Shown here piece by piece: positions 1 to 8,204 of a stretch of 53,278 nucleotides of DNA. Source of the DNA: Microcaldota archaeon (lineage in GTDB: Archaea; Micrarchaeota; Micrarchaeia; Micrarchaeales; CABMGC01); the NCBI GenBank assembly GCA_028867135.1, contig JAGWGW010000007.1:1-53278 (forward strand), given 5' to 3'. Under the pieces are notes generated by a model. It made no database searches. It saw only the letters and a list, made by a program, of their open reading frames with translations, and was not told the origin of the DNA. The translations under genes and the position numbers were made by a program. The number at the start of each line of letters is the position of its first letter. Within the stretch, counting starts at the first letter, position 1.

Positions 1-53
1 AATTTATCCACCTGTGCCCTTCATGTATACACCCAATAAAAAAGTCGACATGC

Positions 54-70
54 ATCTTTATAAAGCTTTT
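54..70 (+). promoter_or_regulatory. TATA-type promoter of the GNAT gene
   Basis: The sequence ATCTTTATAAAGCTTTT contains a strong archaeal TATA box centred about 33 bases before the ATG at 94. Nearly the same string occurs near 42919 and 45421, so it looks like a recurring strong promoter core in this genome. The core CTTTATAAAG is palindromic, so direction comes from the neighbouring gene. Confidence 0.6.
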
Positions 71-93
71 GCCTGAGTTAGAGTAGTGGAGTT

Positions 94-612
94 ATGACGA
101 TCAGGAAGCTGAAAAGAAGCGATTTCAAAGGCCTTTTGGAGCTCTACGAAACTGGCTATAAGGAGGTCAAAGACAACAGAGACTACGGGGATTACCTATA
201 CCTTAAAAAACTGCCCTTGAATGAAAGGAAGAAAAGGTTCGATTTGACATACAGGCATGTTTTGGACGGGCACGCGCTATATTATGTAGCAGAAGACAAA
301 GGCAGGATAACCGGCTACTGCTCGGTCGTGAAAAAGGACATACCCGACTCTGAGATATCGCATGTCGGCGTACTCGGCATCAGGATAGCTAAAGAACACA
401 GGAATAAAGGCGTAGGCACCAAGCTACTCGAATACACATTGAAGAAAAGCAAGGGGAAGTTCGAGATAATAGAAGTGTTCATAATGGGTGTCAACGACGC
501 TTCAAAATCACTCTTCAAGAAATTCGGCTTCAGGAAATGGGGCTCCGCACCGCGTTATGTAAAAAGAGGAGACCGGTACATCAACATGGAATACATGTAC
601 CTAAGACTCTAG
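94..612 (+). CDS. GNAT-family N-acetyltransferase
   Basis: This 172-residue protein should transfer an acetyl group from acetyl-CoA to an amine or protein N-terminus. The central part has the GNAT signature: a strand ending in GVLGIRIA followed by a pyrophosphate-binding loop of the R/Q-x-x-G-x-G/A type (HRNKGVGTKLL, about residues 108-118). The later segment NDASKSLFKKFGF matches the conserved N-x-x-A-x-x-L-Y/F-x-x-x-G-F motif. The length is normal for a single-domain GNAT. A TATA box ends about 24 bases before the ATG, which supports this start. The substrate cannot be predicted. Convergent tRNA-Val and a possible small RNA follow. Confidence 0.85.
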   Translation: MTIRKLKRSDFKGLLELYETGYKEVKDNRDYGDYLYLKKLPLNERKKRFDLTYRHVLDGHALYYVAEDKGRITGYCSVVKKDIPDSEISHVGVLGIRIAKEHRNKGVGTKLLEYTLKKSKGKFEIIEVFIMGVNDASKSLFKKFGFRKWGSAPRYVKRGDRYINMEYMYLRL

Positions 613-647
613 CACACAATAAGACAATGCAATCGCACTAGCCAATC

Positions 648-798
648 TTTATATACCTAAAAAGCCATAAACATCTGTTACAGGGGCGGTATTGTAAAAA
701 TTGGGCAAAACCGATCTATACATCCCATACCGCCCTTCATGGTTTAGAGACAAAATAGCACCAACGGTGCCTTTAGTGCAACATGGTGCCAATGTGAC
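648..798 (+). ncRNA. possible structured small RNA with its own promoter
   Basis: There is no convincing reading frame between the GNAT gene and tRNA-Val. A TATA-like box (TTTATATAC, about 648-656) predicts a start near 680. A perfect 9-bp stem follows at once: GGGCGGTAT (686-694) with ATACCGCCC (727-735). An inner 5-bp stem (ATTGG/CCGAT) can form inside its loop, and GCACC-AAC-GGTGC forms a second hairpin near 758-770. The rod-with-internal-loop shape recalls a guide RNA, but I find no ACA box right after the stem and no clear C/D boxes, so I do not assign a class. The 3' end is a guess. Confidence 0.35.
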
Positions 799-802
799 CG
801 GT

Positions 803-873
803 TGGGCCCGCGGAGAGTCGAACTCCGTTCTCTACCTTGTGAAGGTAGCGTCTTACCGTTGGACAACGAGCCC
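803..873 (-). tRNA. tRNA-Val (anticodon CAC)
   Basis: On the minus strand a full cloverleaf can be drawn. The acceptor GGGCTCG pairs with CGGGCCC (one G-U), the anticodon stem CTACC/GGTAG encloses loop TTCACAA giving anticodon CAC, and the T-arm has the standard TTCGACT loop. The discriminator is A and CCA is not encoded. No intron is seen. Confidence 0.93.
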
Positions 874-933
874 GTAAATACCCATTATTTAATTAACTAT
901 AAAAGCTTTCAATGAGCCATTCCATCGGATAGG

Positions 934-1476
934 ATGACGGATTATTACACTGGAAAAGGGGATTCAGGAAGCACGGGCATACTCGCCAGCGGCAGGCTTT
1001 CAAAGGGGGACGACCTCATCGAGGCCATAGGCTGCGCTGACGAGCTCAACAGCTCCATAGGAATAGCGCTTTTCTACATCCACGACGACCAGATAAGGAT
1101 AGACCTTAAGATGGTGCAGAACGACCTCTTCATAATAGGCGCAAATCTCGCATCTCTGAACAGCGACAAGGTCAAGAAGGCGAAGTTCGACAGCGAGAGC
1201 ATAGTAAGGCTGGAAGAGAAGGTAAAGCACCTCGGGCGCAGCATGCCCGAGCTCAAGGAGTTCGTTCTGCCCGGAGGGAGCGAGGGTTCCGTGCACCTGC
1301 ACCTGTCGCGGACCATAGCAAGAAGGGCTGAGAGGTCCGTCGTCAGGGCCTCTGCAAACTATGCGATTGACAAGACCGTGCTTGCCTACCTCAACAGGCT
1401 GTCATCATTTCTGTTCGTGGTTTCGCTGTACCTCAACTTCAAGGAAGGAATAGGGGAGCAGCATCCCACGTATTAG
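934..1476 (+). CDS. ATP:cob(I)alamin adenosyltransferase, PduO type
   Basis: This 180-residue protein should transfer the 5'-deoxyadenosyl group of ATP to cob(I)alamin, making coenzyme B12. Family signatures are clear. The N-terminus has the ATP-binding stretch YYTGKGDSGSTGIL followed by GRLSKGDDLIEAIGCADELNS. The C-terminal half has RTIARRAERSVVRA and LNRLSSFLFVVSLYLN, matching the R-R-x-E-R and N-R-L-S-D/S motifs of PduO enzymes. The length is normal. TATA (CTATAAAAG, 898-906) lies about 30 bases before the ATG, so the transcript is nearly leaderless. Its last 4 bases overlap convergent scpB. No other cobalamin gene is visible here, which fits B12 salvage. Confidence 0.9.
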   Translation: MTDYYTGKGDSGSTGILASGRLSKGDDLIEAIGCADELNSSIGIALFYIHDDQIRIDLKMVQNDLFIIGANLASLNSDKVKKAKFDSESIVRLEEKVKHLGRSMPELKEFVLPGGSEGSVHLHLSRTIARRAERSVVRASANYAIDKTVLAYLNRLSSFLFVVSLYLNFKEGIGEQHPTY

Positions 1477-1934
1477 GCTGCAAAATACTCCTTGAACTTC
1501 GGAGTGGTGTTTATCTTCTTGCTTCTCTTGAACTTCTTCGCCTCCACGAACTCCTTCTCAACAAGCTCCTTCATGTAATCGTAGGTCTGGCTCCCGAAGT
1601 ACTTCACTAGCTGGCTCTGCATGACCCCATCATTCTTGGACACGTATGCGAGTATCCTCAATGCCCCATGGCTCAGGTCGGGACCGACTGCGAGCCCGCT
1701 CACCTTAGACGAATACGGGCTCTTGACGCTGAACATGTACTTCCCGCTTATCTCAAGTATCTCAAGCGACGTGTCCCTGCTCTTGTAATCTTCCACCAGC
1801 TCCTTCACGATCTTCTCCACAATCCCCGGGGAGGCTATGCCGGCAAGCGATGCGATCTCGCTTATGCCGAGCGCCTTGGCGGACATGAATATCGTGGCCT
1901 CGATCGTCTTCTTGGGATCCAGTTGCTCATCCAT
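1473..1934 (-). CDS. scpB: segregation and condensation protein B (ScpB)
   Basis: ScpB is the winged-helix kleisin-interacting subunit of the SMC condensin complex, which compacts and segregates chromosomes. The protein has 153 residues with two winged-helix units. The first holds TIEATIFMSAKALGISEIAS. The second ends with the typical HGALRILAYV...SQLVKYFGSQTYDYMKELVEKEFVEAKKF, where the family usually has a conserved G-S-x-x-Y/V-x-H/Y-x-x-x-L pattern. The acidic N-terminal extension of some homologues is absent. It starts 2 bases after the scpA stop, so the two are co-transcribed. Confidence 0.88.
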   Translation of the reverse strand: MDEQLDPKKTIEATIFMSAKALGISEIASLAGIASPGIVEKIVKELVEDYKSRDTSLEILEISGKYMFSVKSPYSSKVSGLAVGPDLSHGALRILAYVSKNDGVMQSQLVKYFGSQTYDYMKELVEKEFVEAKKFKRSKKINTTPKFKEYFAA

Positions 1935-1936
1935 TG

Positions 1937-2635
1937 CTATACCTGCAGAGATACTATTATCTCGTCGAAGAACTTCTCCTGCATGAGCATCACCTTGCCC
2001 CTCTGCGCCATGAACAGCAGCGGTATGAAAAGCCCCAGCAGGAGGTCATCAAGCTTCAGCACATTCGCAAGGGCGCTGAAGGTTATCATCCTGTCCTTGC
2101 CTGCGTTCTTCTTCACCTTCCTGTAAAGCTCCTCGATCTCCTTCTCTATGTCCACCGTGCTTATCGTTATCGGCACGCTGACGATCGGCTTCGCCAGCGA
2201 TTGCCTCACCTCCTTTATCTTCATCGCCTCGTCGAGCGCCTCTATGAGCTCGTGCAAAGACACCTTTCTCTTGGGAGGGATCCTCAGCCTGAAGTTCAGC
2301 CCCTCTACGGTCACCTCAGGCCTTTCAAAATGGGCCTCTTCCACAGGTATCTCAGTTTCCTCTGTTATCGTTATCAGGCTTGACTTGAGCCTGAGGAGGA
2401 TTGCAGCGGCAAGTATTATATTGGCCGGAACCCTGAGGTCTAGCACCTTCATGCTCTTGACAGTGTCCACATAACTGTCGACTATCTCGCTTATGTCTAT
2501 GTTCCATGGGTCGAACTGGTTCTTCTCAACCAGCCCTATGAGCAGGTCCTTCCATGTCGCTTCGCTGTTTATGAGCTCGATTATGTCCGCTCCTCTGTGT
2601 ATCTCTGCCTGTATCTGCAACTGCATGGTCGCCAC
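1937..2635 (-). CDS. scpA: segregation and condensation protein A (ScpA, kleisin)
   Basis: ScpA is the kleisin bridging the heads of the SMC dimer. The 232-residue product begins with the family pattern in which a helical segment ends in DLLIGLVEKNQFDPWNIDISEIVDSYV, followed by the ILLRLKSSLI region. The C-terminus (about 190-232, TFSALANVLKLDDLLLGLFIPLLFMAQRGKV) is the winged-helix part that contacts the SMC head. It lies upstream of scpB, the usual order. The SMC gene itself is not in the window. Confidence 0.88.
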   Translation of the reverse strand: MATMQLQIQAEIHRGADIIELINSEATWKDLLIGLVEKNQFDPWNIDISEIVDSYVDTVKSMKVLDLRVPANIILAAAILLRLKSSLITITEETEIPVEEAHFERPEVTVEGLNFRLRIPPKRKVSLHELIEALDEAMKIKEVRQSLAKPIVSVPITISTVDIEKEIEELYRKVKKNAGKDRMITFSALANVLKLDDLLLGLFIPLLFMAQRGKVMLMQEKFFDEIIVSLQV

Positions 2636-2733
2636 GTAGTAAATATCCTTGTATCAAGAAATAAATACCTTCTGTATTGCTTTGCCCCGATAATTCCACT
2701 AATATTTTAATACTCTTTGAGCTATAGCTCTTT

Positions 2734-4353
2734 ATGGGAAAGTTTGCCAACGAGTTCACCTACCGGAAGTTCATGGAGGAAGGCAGGGAGCTCGAATTCG
2801 ACAGGCTCTTCGACGGGGCCGTGGAGAAGGTGAAGCGCGAGCTCCTTGGCAAGAAATACCCCATGTACATAGGAGGGAGGGAGGTCATCGCATCAGAGGA
2901 GCTAGCAGAATACTCTCCGATAGACGGCACGCTCATAGGGAGGTTCCAGAAAGGCTCAAGGGAGCATGCAAGGCTTGCGGTAGAGGCCGCGCACAAGTCC
3001 TTCGACCCATGGTCATCCACAGACTACAAGGACAGGGTAGCGATAATGAACAAGGCCGCAGACCTGTTCTCCAAGAGCAAGTTCGAGGTGGCAGCTGCGC
3101 TGAGCATAGAGAACGGGAAGACAAGGTATGAGTCCATCGGCGAGGTTGACGAGGCCATAGACTTCCTGCATTACTACGCGCTTGAGCTGGAGAGGAACAA
3201 GGGCTATTCAAGGAAGACCAGCGTTGGCGCAAGCAGCGCCAAGGTCAGCGCAGGGTTCCAGGGCGCTCCCGGAAGGGAGGAGAAGGTCAGGATAAGGCTG
3301 AGGCCATACGGCGTCTTTGGGGTAATCGCGCCGTTCAACTTCCCCATATCCATATCAGTGGGCATGTCGAGCGGGGCGCTGATAACGGGGAATACTGTGG
3401 TGTTCAAGCCCTCCTCGACCGACAACATGACGATGCTCACTGGCCTTATGATATACAGGATCTTCAAGAGCGCAGGGGTCCCGGACGGCGCATTCAACTA
3501 CGTGACGGGTCCTGGCTCAGACGTGGGCGACGAGCTCGCCACGAATCCCAACGTGAGCGGCATAGCGTTCACGGGTTCGAAGGAGACGGGAATCGGGATG
3601 ATAAGGAGGAGCTACGAATCCGGCACGCAGAAGACATTCATAGTCGAGATGGGCGGCAAGAACCCGGCGATAGTCTCCAAGCATGCGGACCTCAGCGAAG
3701 CTGTCCCAGGAATAATCAGCGCAGCGTACGGCTTCTGCGGCCAGAAGTGCAGCGCGCTTTCGAGGGTCTATGTCCACGAATCCAGGAAGGAGGAATTCAT
3801 CAGCAAGCTCCTCGACGGCATAAGATCGATAAGGATGGGGAATCCGCTGCTGAAGGAGAACTACATGGGGCCTTTGATAAGCAAGAAGGCGCTTGAAAGG
3901 TACGCAGCCAGCGTCGACGAGGCAAGAAAATCAGGAAGGCTCGTATACGGCGGCAACGCATTGGACAATGGGCTGAACGGCGCATATGTCGAGCCCGTGC
4001 TTGCGGAACTCGACCATTCGAACACGCTTTTCCACAAGGAGCTGTTCCTTCCGTTCCTTGTTGTAGACACGTACAAGAATTTTGACGAGGCGCTGAGGAA
4101 GGCGAACGACAGCGAATACGGGCTGACGGCCGGTCTCTACAGCAAGAACAAGAAGGAGATACGCGACTTCATCAAGCACATAGAATCAGGAGTCGTATAC
4201 GTCAACAGGGAGACTAGCGCTACGACTGGCGCTATAGTGGGCCTGCATACCTTCGTAGGATGGAAAGGCAGCGGCATAAGCGGCAAGGGGACGGGGAGCA
4301 AGTTCTACCTGCAGCAGTTCATGAGGGAGCAGAGCGAATCCGTAGTGGGATGA
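2734..4353 (+). CDS. NAD(P)-dependent aldehyde dehydrogenase, 1-pyrroline-5-carboxylate dehydrogenase-like
   Basis: This 539-residue enzyme should oxidise an aldehyde to its acid with NAD(P)+. The Rossmann segment includes GVIAPFNFPISI. The general-base glutamate is in VEMGGKNPAIV (about E305), and the nucleophile is the cysteine in GQKCSA (about C339), 34 residues later as in the family. The long N-terminus (about 65 residues before the fold) and the FCGQKCSALSRVYV form around the cysteine resemble glutamate-semialdehyde dehydrogenases (RocA/PutA group), so proline or arginine breakdown is likely. A glyceraldehyde or succinate-semialdehyde enzyme cannot be excluded. TATA (AATATTTTAATAC, 2701-2713) precedes the ATG by about 25 bases. 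Confidence 0.82.
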   Translation: MGKFANEFTYRKFMEEGRELEFDRLFDGAVEKVKRELLGKKYPMYIGGREVIASEELAEYSPIDGTLIGRFQKGSREHARLAVEAAHKSFDPWSSTDYKDRVAIMNKAADLFSKSKFEVAAALSIENGKTRYESIGEVDEAIDFLHYYALELERNKGYSRKTSVGASSAKVSAGFQGAPGREEKVRIRLRPYGVFGVIAPFNFPISISVGMSSGALITGNTVVFKPSSTDNMTMLTGLMIYRIFKSAGVPDGAFNYVTGPGSDVGDELATNPNVSGIAFTGSKETGIGMIRRSYESGTQKTFIVEMGGKNPAIVSKHADLSEAVPGIISAAYGFCGQKCSALSRVYVHESRKEEFISKLLDGIRSIRMGNPLLKENYMGPLISKKALERYAASVDEARKSGRLVYGGNALDNGLNGAYVEPVLAELDHSNTLFHKELFLPFLVVDTYKNFDEALRKANDSEYGLTAGLYSKNKKEIRDFIKHIESGVVYVNRETSATTGAIVGLHTFVGWKGSGISGKGTGSKFYLQQFMREQSESVVG

Positions 4354-4355
4354 GA

Positions 4356-5867
4356 CTATCCGTATTCCAGCGTCTTGACCGGTTCGATTTCCTTCCTTGC
4401 CAGCAGCTTAGGGTACTGGGTCGTCTGCGCCATGTCATACCTCCTGTAGCACAACGTGCCTATCATCACGTCAGTCACTATGAGCTCGCTCAGCCTTATC
4501 CCCTTGACGTTTTCCCTCACGTAGTCTATGAACATCGCCGGCTCCTCGTAGTCAAGGACCGATGAGAGCAGGAAGCCGCCGCTCGGGGTTCCCATGTCCC
4601 CGGCGAGCGCGAACCTGCTGTAAAGCCCGTTATAGGATATTATCTGCTTGAGCAGCTTCATCCTCGTCTCGTCGAACTCGCTGACGTTGTTGAACGCTAT
4701 CATGGTCGCAAGGCTGTACCTTATCGGCAGGTTCTTCATGCGTATCGTCGCCCTCTTTATTATGCCCTTCTGCAGCAGCTTGTGGTACGTGTACTGGGAG
4801 CTGCCCCTTCCGAGCCCGTGCTTCGCATCGATCGCGGTGAAGTCCATGTTGCCGTTGTCGTTCATCTCCTTGAGCAGTATGAACTCCCTTTTCAGCAGCT
4901 CTCCCTCTGCAGGCTTCGGCCTCTCCTTGGTCCTGCTCCACACCCTCTGCCGCAGCACCTTGTCTATGAATTCCTCTCTCAAAGGCACGTAGCCGTATGT
5001 CTGCGAGAACAGGCTCACGTACCATACTGCCCTGTATACCCTCATGTGCGACTGGTTCCTCAGGCGCCATATGGTCTCCCCTGCCTTGAAGTTGTCCTCC
5101 TCCAGCATATAGGCTATGACGTCGTAATCGCCGCTCGTCAGCGCAGCGAACTGAATCTTCGGCTCTCCCGCGAAGAACTCCCTGAACTTGTCTATGGAAG
5201 GCCTTTCGCCCTCGAACTTTATCAGTATTATGAAGGGCATGTACTTGAGCCTCGAGGCGTCTATCTCCAGCATGTATCCTATCCCGAGCCTTTTCTCCAA
5301 CGATTTGACATGCGAGTACGCGGCCTGGCCGTTCAACCCCGACAGCTCCGCAAGCCTGGAGAAGGGCATCCTCGCGTTCATGCTCAACGCCGTAAGCAGC
5401 AGCTCGTCCTCTCTCGTGGACGACATCCTCTCCGCAGGCTGCGCCTCGGATTCCGCAGGCGCGAACGCGCCGTTCTCGAGTATCGTGCCAAGGAACCTCT
5501 CCCTGCCATTCTCGCTGCCGTATACCTGGAACCCGTTGTCGTCTATGCTCGCTATCCTCGCGCCTTCGTGCGCCATCCTTACTGACGCAAGCTCCCTCTT
5601 GATGCTGTCCGGCACGAACCTCGACATGTAGTCGACGAAGCTCTCGCTCCTGTGCTTGGCCTCCACGAATGACCCGTTCTCGAGTATCCTTCCTATGTAC
5701 TTGGTGACCTTGACAGGCTTTCCTTTCCCCTTGTCGAACCTGCTCGTAGCCTCGAATGCGTAATAGGCGTTCGCCTTCCTGTATTTTACCTCGACATATG
5801 CCTTCCTGCTGCCTCTCAGGCCTTCAAGCGCAGCGGCGACCTTCGCAGGCAGCTTCCCTTTCTGCAT
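4356..5867 (-). CDS. tandem Lrp/AsnC-like transcription regulator with N-terminal YY...YLG segment
   Basis: The 503-residue protein has an N-terminal segment of about 60 residues (AYYAFEATSR...VTKYIGRILENGSF) and then two Lrp/AsnC-like units. Unit one begins TREDELLLTALSMNARMPFSRLAELSGLNGQAAYSHVKSLEKRLGI, an AsnC-type helix-turn-helix, followed by a RAM-like sensor containing IQFAALTSGDYDVIAYM. A second helix-turn-helix (DFTAIDAKHGLGRGSSQYTYHKLLQKGII) and sensor follow. I choose the ATG at 5867, not the longer frame to 5942. A TATA box (5889-5897) lies 22-30 bases upstream, and the paralogue at 18989-20374 begins at the same alignment point. It likely binds DNA and senses a small molecule; the target is unknown. 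Confidence 0.7.
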   Translation of the reverse strand: MQKGKLPAKVAAALEGLRGSRKAYVEVKYRKANAYYAFEATSRFDKGKGKPVKVTKYIGRILENGSFVEAKHRSESFVDYMSRFVPDSIKRELASVRMAHEGARIASIDDNGFQVYGSENGRERFLGTILENGAFAPAESEAQPAERMSSTREDELLLTALSMNARMPFSRLAELSGLNGQAAYSHVKSLEKRLGIGYMLEIDASRLKYMPFIILIKFEGERPSIDKFREFFAGEPKIQFAALTSGDYDVIAYMLEEDNFKAGETIWRLRNQSHMRVYRAVWYVSLFSQTYGYVPLREEFIDKVLRQRVWSRTKERPKPAEGELLKREFILLKEMNDNGNMDFTAIDAKHGLGRGSSQYTYHKLLQKGIIKRATIRMKNLPIRYSLATMIAFNNVSEFDETRMKLLKQIISYNGLYSRFALAGDMGTPSGGFLLSSVLDYEEPAMFIDYVRENVKGIRLSELIVTDVMIGTLCYRRYDMAQTTQYPKLLARKEIEPVKTLEYG

Positions 5868-6036
5868 GCTAATATTATATGGGTATCTTATATAAATATT
5901 TTTCGATTGCGTCCTTGCTAACAACCCTTCTTCAGACTGCAAATCCGTCCGCCTATGGGTATCCCACTTTCCAAATACCGCTAAATATTAATTTTTATCT
6001 GGAATATTATGCTGATATTGGCAAAAAGCCTGCTGC

Positions 6037-6173
6037 TGTGAGGGTAAGATATTATAAAAGGGAGTATAAGTATAGTTGGTGCCTGATGGGCTGTAAATTC
6101 ACTTTACGCTTTTTCTGACAGACCCTCACATACCCAATCCCAACGGCGCATGGCCCTCGTGGCCTGCGCCAAC
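6037..6173 (+). ncRNA. possible structured RNA or regulatory leader region
   Basis: The 330-base gap between 5867 and 6203 has no supported gene but several structures. TGTGAGGGT (6037-6045) is the exact inverse of ACCCTCACA (6122-6130). A very stable hairpin lies at 6145-6170 (GGCGCA-t-GGCC, loop CTCGT, GGCC-TGCGCC). GTTGGTGC (6075-6082) could instead pair with GCGCCAAC (6166-6173). A TATA-like box ATTATAAAAG (6051-6060) would start a transcript near 6085, which disagrees with the outer 9-bp pair. Either arrangement could be chance. The hairpin ends just before the TATA box (about 6172-6181) of the next gene. Confidence 0.3.
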
Positions 6174-6202
6174 CTTTTATTCCTTAGTGCAAACAGTGTA
6201 TT

Positions 6203-6607
6203 ATGTTCTTCAAACTATTATACCTTCTCAACGGGAAAAGGTACAGGACCAAAAATGCAAGGATAAGGGGAAAGCCGGTAAGGCTGTACCTGGCCGACAC
6301 GGCTCTCAGGAAGACTATCGGGCTCATGTACTGGGACAGGCTAAAAAGCAGCGAGGGCATGCTCTTCATCTTCGGCAAGGACAGAAAGCACGAGTTCTGG
6401 ATGCTCAACATGCGCTTCCCGATAGACATCATATGGCTCGACAGCTCAAGGAGGATTGCACACATAGTCAACGGTGCACGGCCATGTGCATCAATCCTGA
6501 ACTGCGCTCCGTACGTCCCACAAAAAGATTCAAGATACGTATTGGAGTTAGTGTCTGGATTCGCAAGGAAGTCAGGAATGAAGATAGGCGACAGGCTCAG
6601 CTTCTAG
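6203..6607 (+). CDS. DUF192 family protein
   Basis: The 134-residue protein matches the DUF192 (COG1430) fold. It has the sequence of family landmarks RKTIGLMYWDRLKSSEGMLF, FWMLNMRFPIDIIWLD and a C-terminal VLELVSGFARKSGMKIGDRL. The family is small, often secreted, and has no firm biochemical role. Here no signal peptide is obvious, only a short basic-hydrophobic start. TATA (CCTTTTATTCC, about 6172-6181) lies about 26 bases before the ATG, giving a leaderless mRNA. Its end overlaps the convergent membrane gene by 11 bases. Confidence 0.82.
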   Translation: MFFKLLYLLNGKRYRTKNARIRGKPVRLYLADTALRKTIGLMYWDRLKSSEGMLFIFGKDRKHEFWMLNMRFPIDIIWLDSSRRIAHIVNGARPCASILNCAPYVPQKDSRYVLELVSGFARKSGMKIGDRLSF

Positions 6608-7442
6608 GCTTTCCCTTCACGTAGGAGAAATAGAACAGGGTCGGTATGATCTGCATCCATGCTGTGCCGAATATGCTTATCGCAACAGAGGCGATCCATC
6701 CCAGCAGCGGTATGAAATTCAGGAACACCTGCAGCCCGTAAAGCGCCCCGAAGACTATTGCTCCGAGCAGCTGCACGGATATTATAGACAGATACCTCTT
6801 CTTCGCAATGCCTATGCTCCTCCTTACCGCCTTCAGAGGGCCGAGCTTCTCAAGCACTATCAAAGGCACAGCAGCGTATATCGCTATGTTTATCACGAAC
6901 ATGGCTATCCAGAATTCTATGACCATTGGAAGTATCGTTCCAAGAACGGCCAGGATAAGCGCAATCGACGATCCTGTGCCCTGGCTGTAGCCCCTCAGGT
7001 ACGAGAGCAACGACTCTATGCTGCCCATCGATATCGCAATGACTGCAATAGCGATGACCGCCACTATCAATATGCAGAGAATGTTGAACAGGAAAAGGTC
7101 CTTCACCCTCTTGAGCGACAGGTCAAACGCATCCTGGAGGGATATCCTGCCCCTGAGTCCCTGCTGCGCTATCGCGACATACATGCCCTGTATTATGACG
7201 CCTACAGAGAGCGAGAGCAGAAGCACGATTATCACCACTGCGAGTATCGCCGGCACAAGGATGCTGGCAATGCCTGCACTAGAAGACGCTCCTCCGAGGT
7301 CGACAAAGAACGCAACAGCGATGGCCGCCGCGATCATCGCGACCAGGAAAACCGCAAAGAATATGGCTACGACAGGAACGAGCGCAATGGGATTGTCCTT
7401 CAGTATCCCGAAGCCCCTTGTGTAGAGGTCGAATGACTGCAT
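6597..7442 (-). CDS. polytopic membrane protein, unknown function
   Basis: This 281-residue protein has about six hydrophobic helices: an N-terminal one (IALVPVVAIFFAVFLVAMIA), VPAILAVVIIVLLLSLSVG, LFLFNILCILIVAVIAIAVI, a pair around IALILAVLGTILPMVIEFW and NIAIYAAVPLIVL, and one near the C-terminus (GAIVFGALYGLQVFLNFI). The pattern resembles broad membrane families in which a short cytoplasmic amphipathic start (SFDLYTRGFGILKDNP) precedes the helices. I cannot name a family. The ATG at 7442 is chosen because a longer frame would run into tRNA-Thr (7485-7557). Confidence 0.65.
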   Translation of the reverse strand: MQSFDLYTRGFGILKDNPIALVPVVAIFFAVFLVAMIAAAIAVAFFVDLGGASSSAGIASILVPAILAVVIIVLLLSLSVGVIIQGMYVAIAQQGLRGRISLQDAFDLSLKRVKDLFLFNILCILIVAVIAIAVIAISMGSIESLLSYLRGYSQGTGSSIALILAVLGTILPMVIEFWIAMFVINIAIYAAVPLIVLEKLGPLKAVRRSIGIAKKRYLSIISVQLLGAIVFGALYGLQVFLNFIPLLGWIASVAISIFGTAWMQIIPTLFYFSYVKGKPRS

Positions 7443-7484
7443 AAGACTATTTCCAGTCCCTCCAATAAAAAGCTTGCTGTAAAA

Positions 7485-7557
7485 AGCTCCCGGCGAGAAT
7501 TGCACTCGCGACCTTGTGCTTACCATGCACACGCTCTACTGACTGAGCTACAGGAGC
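7485..7557 (-). tRNA. tRNA-Thr (anticodon GGT)
   Basis: On the minus strand the acceptor GCTCCTG pairs with CGGGAGC. The anticodon stem TGTGC/GCACA closes loop ATGGTAA, giving anticodon GGT, and the discriminator is U as expected for archaeal tRNA-Thr. The T-arm stem GCGAG/CTCGC closes the loop TGCAATT, which has G instead of the near-universal T at position 55. No intron or encoded CCA is seen. Confidence 0.9.
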
Positions 7558-7624
7558 ATTCGCACTAAATGTGCCTATTGATATGGGCATTATTATTTAT
7601 AATATTGCGAACAGAATCCAATTC

Positions 7625-8092
7625 ATGGAGCAGAAATGCGTGACAGCGACGTGCATAGTCATAAGCAACGGCAAGGCACTCTTCGTCATGCACAAGAAGC
7701 TTAACAAGTGGATGCCTCCGGGAGGGCATGTGGAGCCGAACGAGACGCCTATAGAGGCTGTGCAGAGGGAGGCGATGGAGGAGACCGGATTCAAGGCAAA
7801 GATCATAGACACATACGGGCCTGAGAAGGTCGTCGGCAACGACGAAGTAGTAGAGGAGATGATAAGGCCCCTTGCCATAATGCTCGAGACCGTCAACTAC
7901 AAGACAGGAGTGCACAAGCACTTCGACCTGATATACCTTGCAACTGTCGACCACCCCGAAGGCGCGACCAACGAAGAGGGCAACGAGATAGGATGGTTCA
8001 GCAAGGACGAGGTGAAGGACCTCAGCACATTCGATAACGTCAAGAAGATAACGCTGAAGGGATTCGAGGCCTACGAGAGATATTCCAAGTGA
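7625..8092 (+). CDS. Nudix hydrolase
   Basis: This 155-residue protein should hydrolyse a nucleoside diphosphate linked to some moiety X. The Nudix box is complete at residues 34-56: G-x5-E-x7-R-E-x2-E-E-x-G (starting GGHVEPNE and containing REAMEETGF). Family members of this size act on ADP-ribose, (d)NTPs or related molecules, and the sequence does not decide. I choose the ATG at 7625. A TATA box (ATTTATAAT, about 7595-7603) lies about 25 bases before it, and translation from 7571 would place the box inside the gene. tRNA-Thr is divergent just upstream. Confidence 0.85.
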   Translation: MEQKCVTATCIVISNGKALFVMHKKLNKWMPPGGHVEPNETPIEAVQREAMEETGFKAKIIDTYGPEKVVGNDEVVEEMIRPLAIMLETVNYKTGVHKHFDLIYLATVDHPEGATNEEGNEIGWFSKDEVKDLSTFDNVKKITLKGFEAYERYSK

Positions 8093-8095
8093 TAG

Positions 8096-8200
8096 CTATC
8101 TCTTCCTGCGCCTCTCAAGCGGAATCCCTGGCAGTATGTCGCTGTGCGACAATGACTCTATCAATACGTTCACCCATCTTGTCAGAAAATTCTTTTTCAT
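8096..8200 (-). CDS. possible small ORF of 34 residues after the Fic gene
   Basis: Immediately after the Fic stop codon a 34-codon frame begins MKKNFLTRWVNVLIES and ends in a basic tail LERRRKR. It lies in a different frame from Fic and could be a small co-transcribed protein, a frameshifted remnant of a longer C-terminus or chance. I see no ribosome site or homology that decides. Confidence 0.2.
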   Translation of the reverse strand: MKKNFLTRWVNVLIESLSHSDILPGIPLERRRKR

Positions 8201-8204
8201 GCAA

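Noticed and set aside
648-798. H/ACA guide RNA assignment
   Set aside because: The stem and inner loop look right but no ACA follows the 3' side of the stem.
4782-5585. Long antisense frame (267 codons) over the Lrp-like gene
   Set aside because: It is rich in Arg, Pro and Leu typical of an antisense GC-rich strand, has no family features and lies wholly inside a well-supported gene.
6597-7532. Longer form of the membrane protein beginning at 7532
   Set aside because: The extra 30 codons run through tRNA-Thr; ATG 7442 is preferred.
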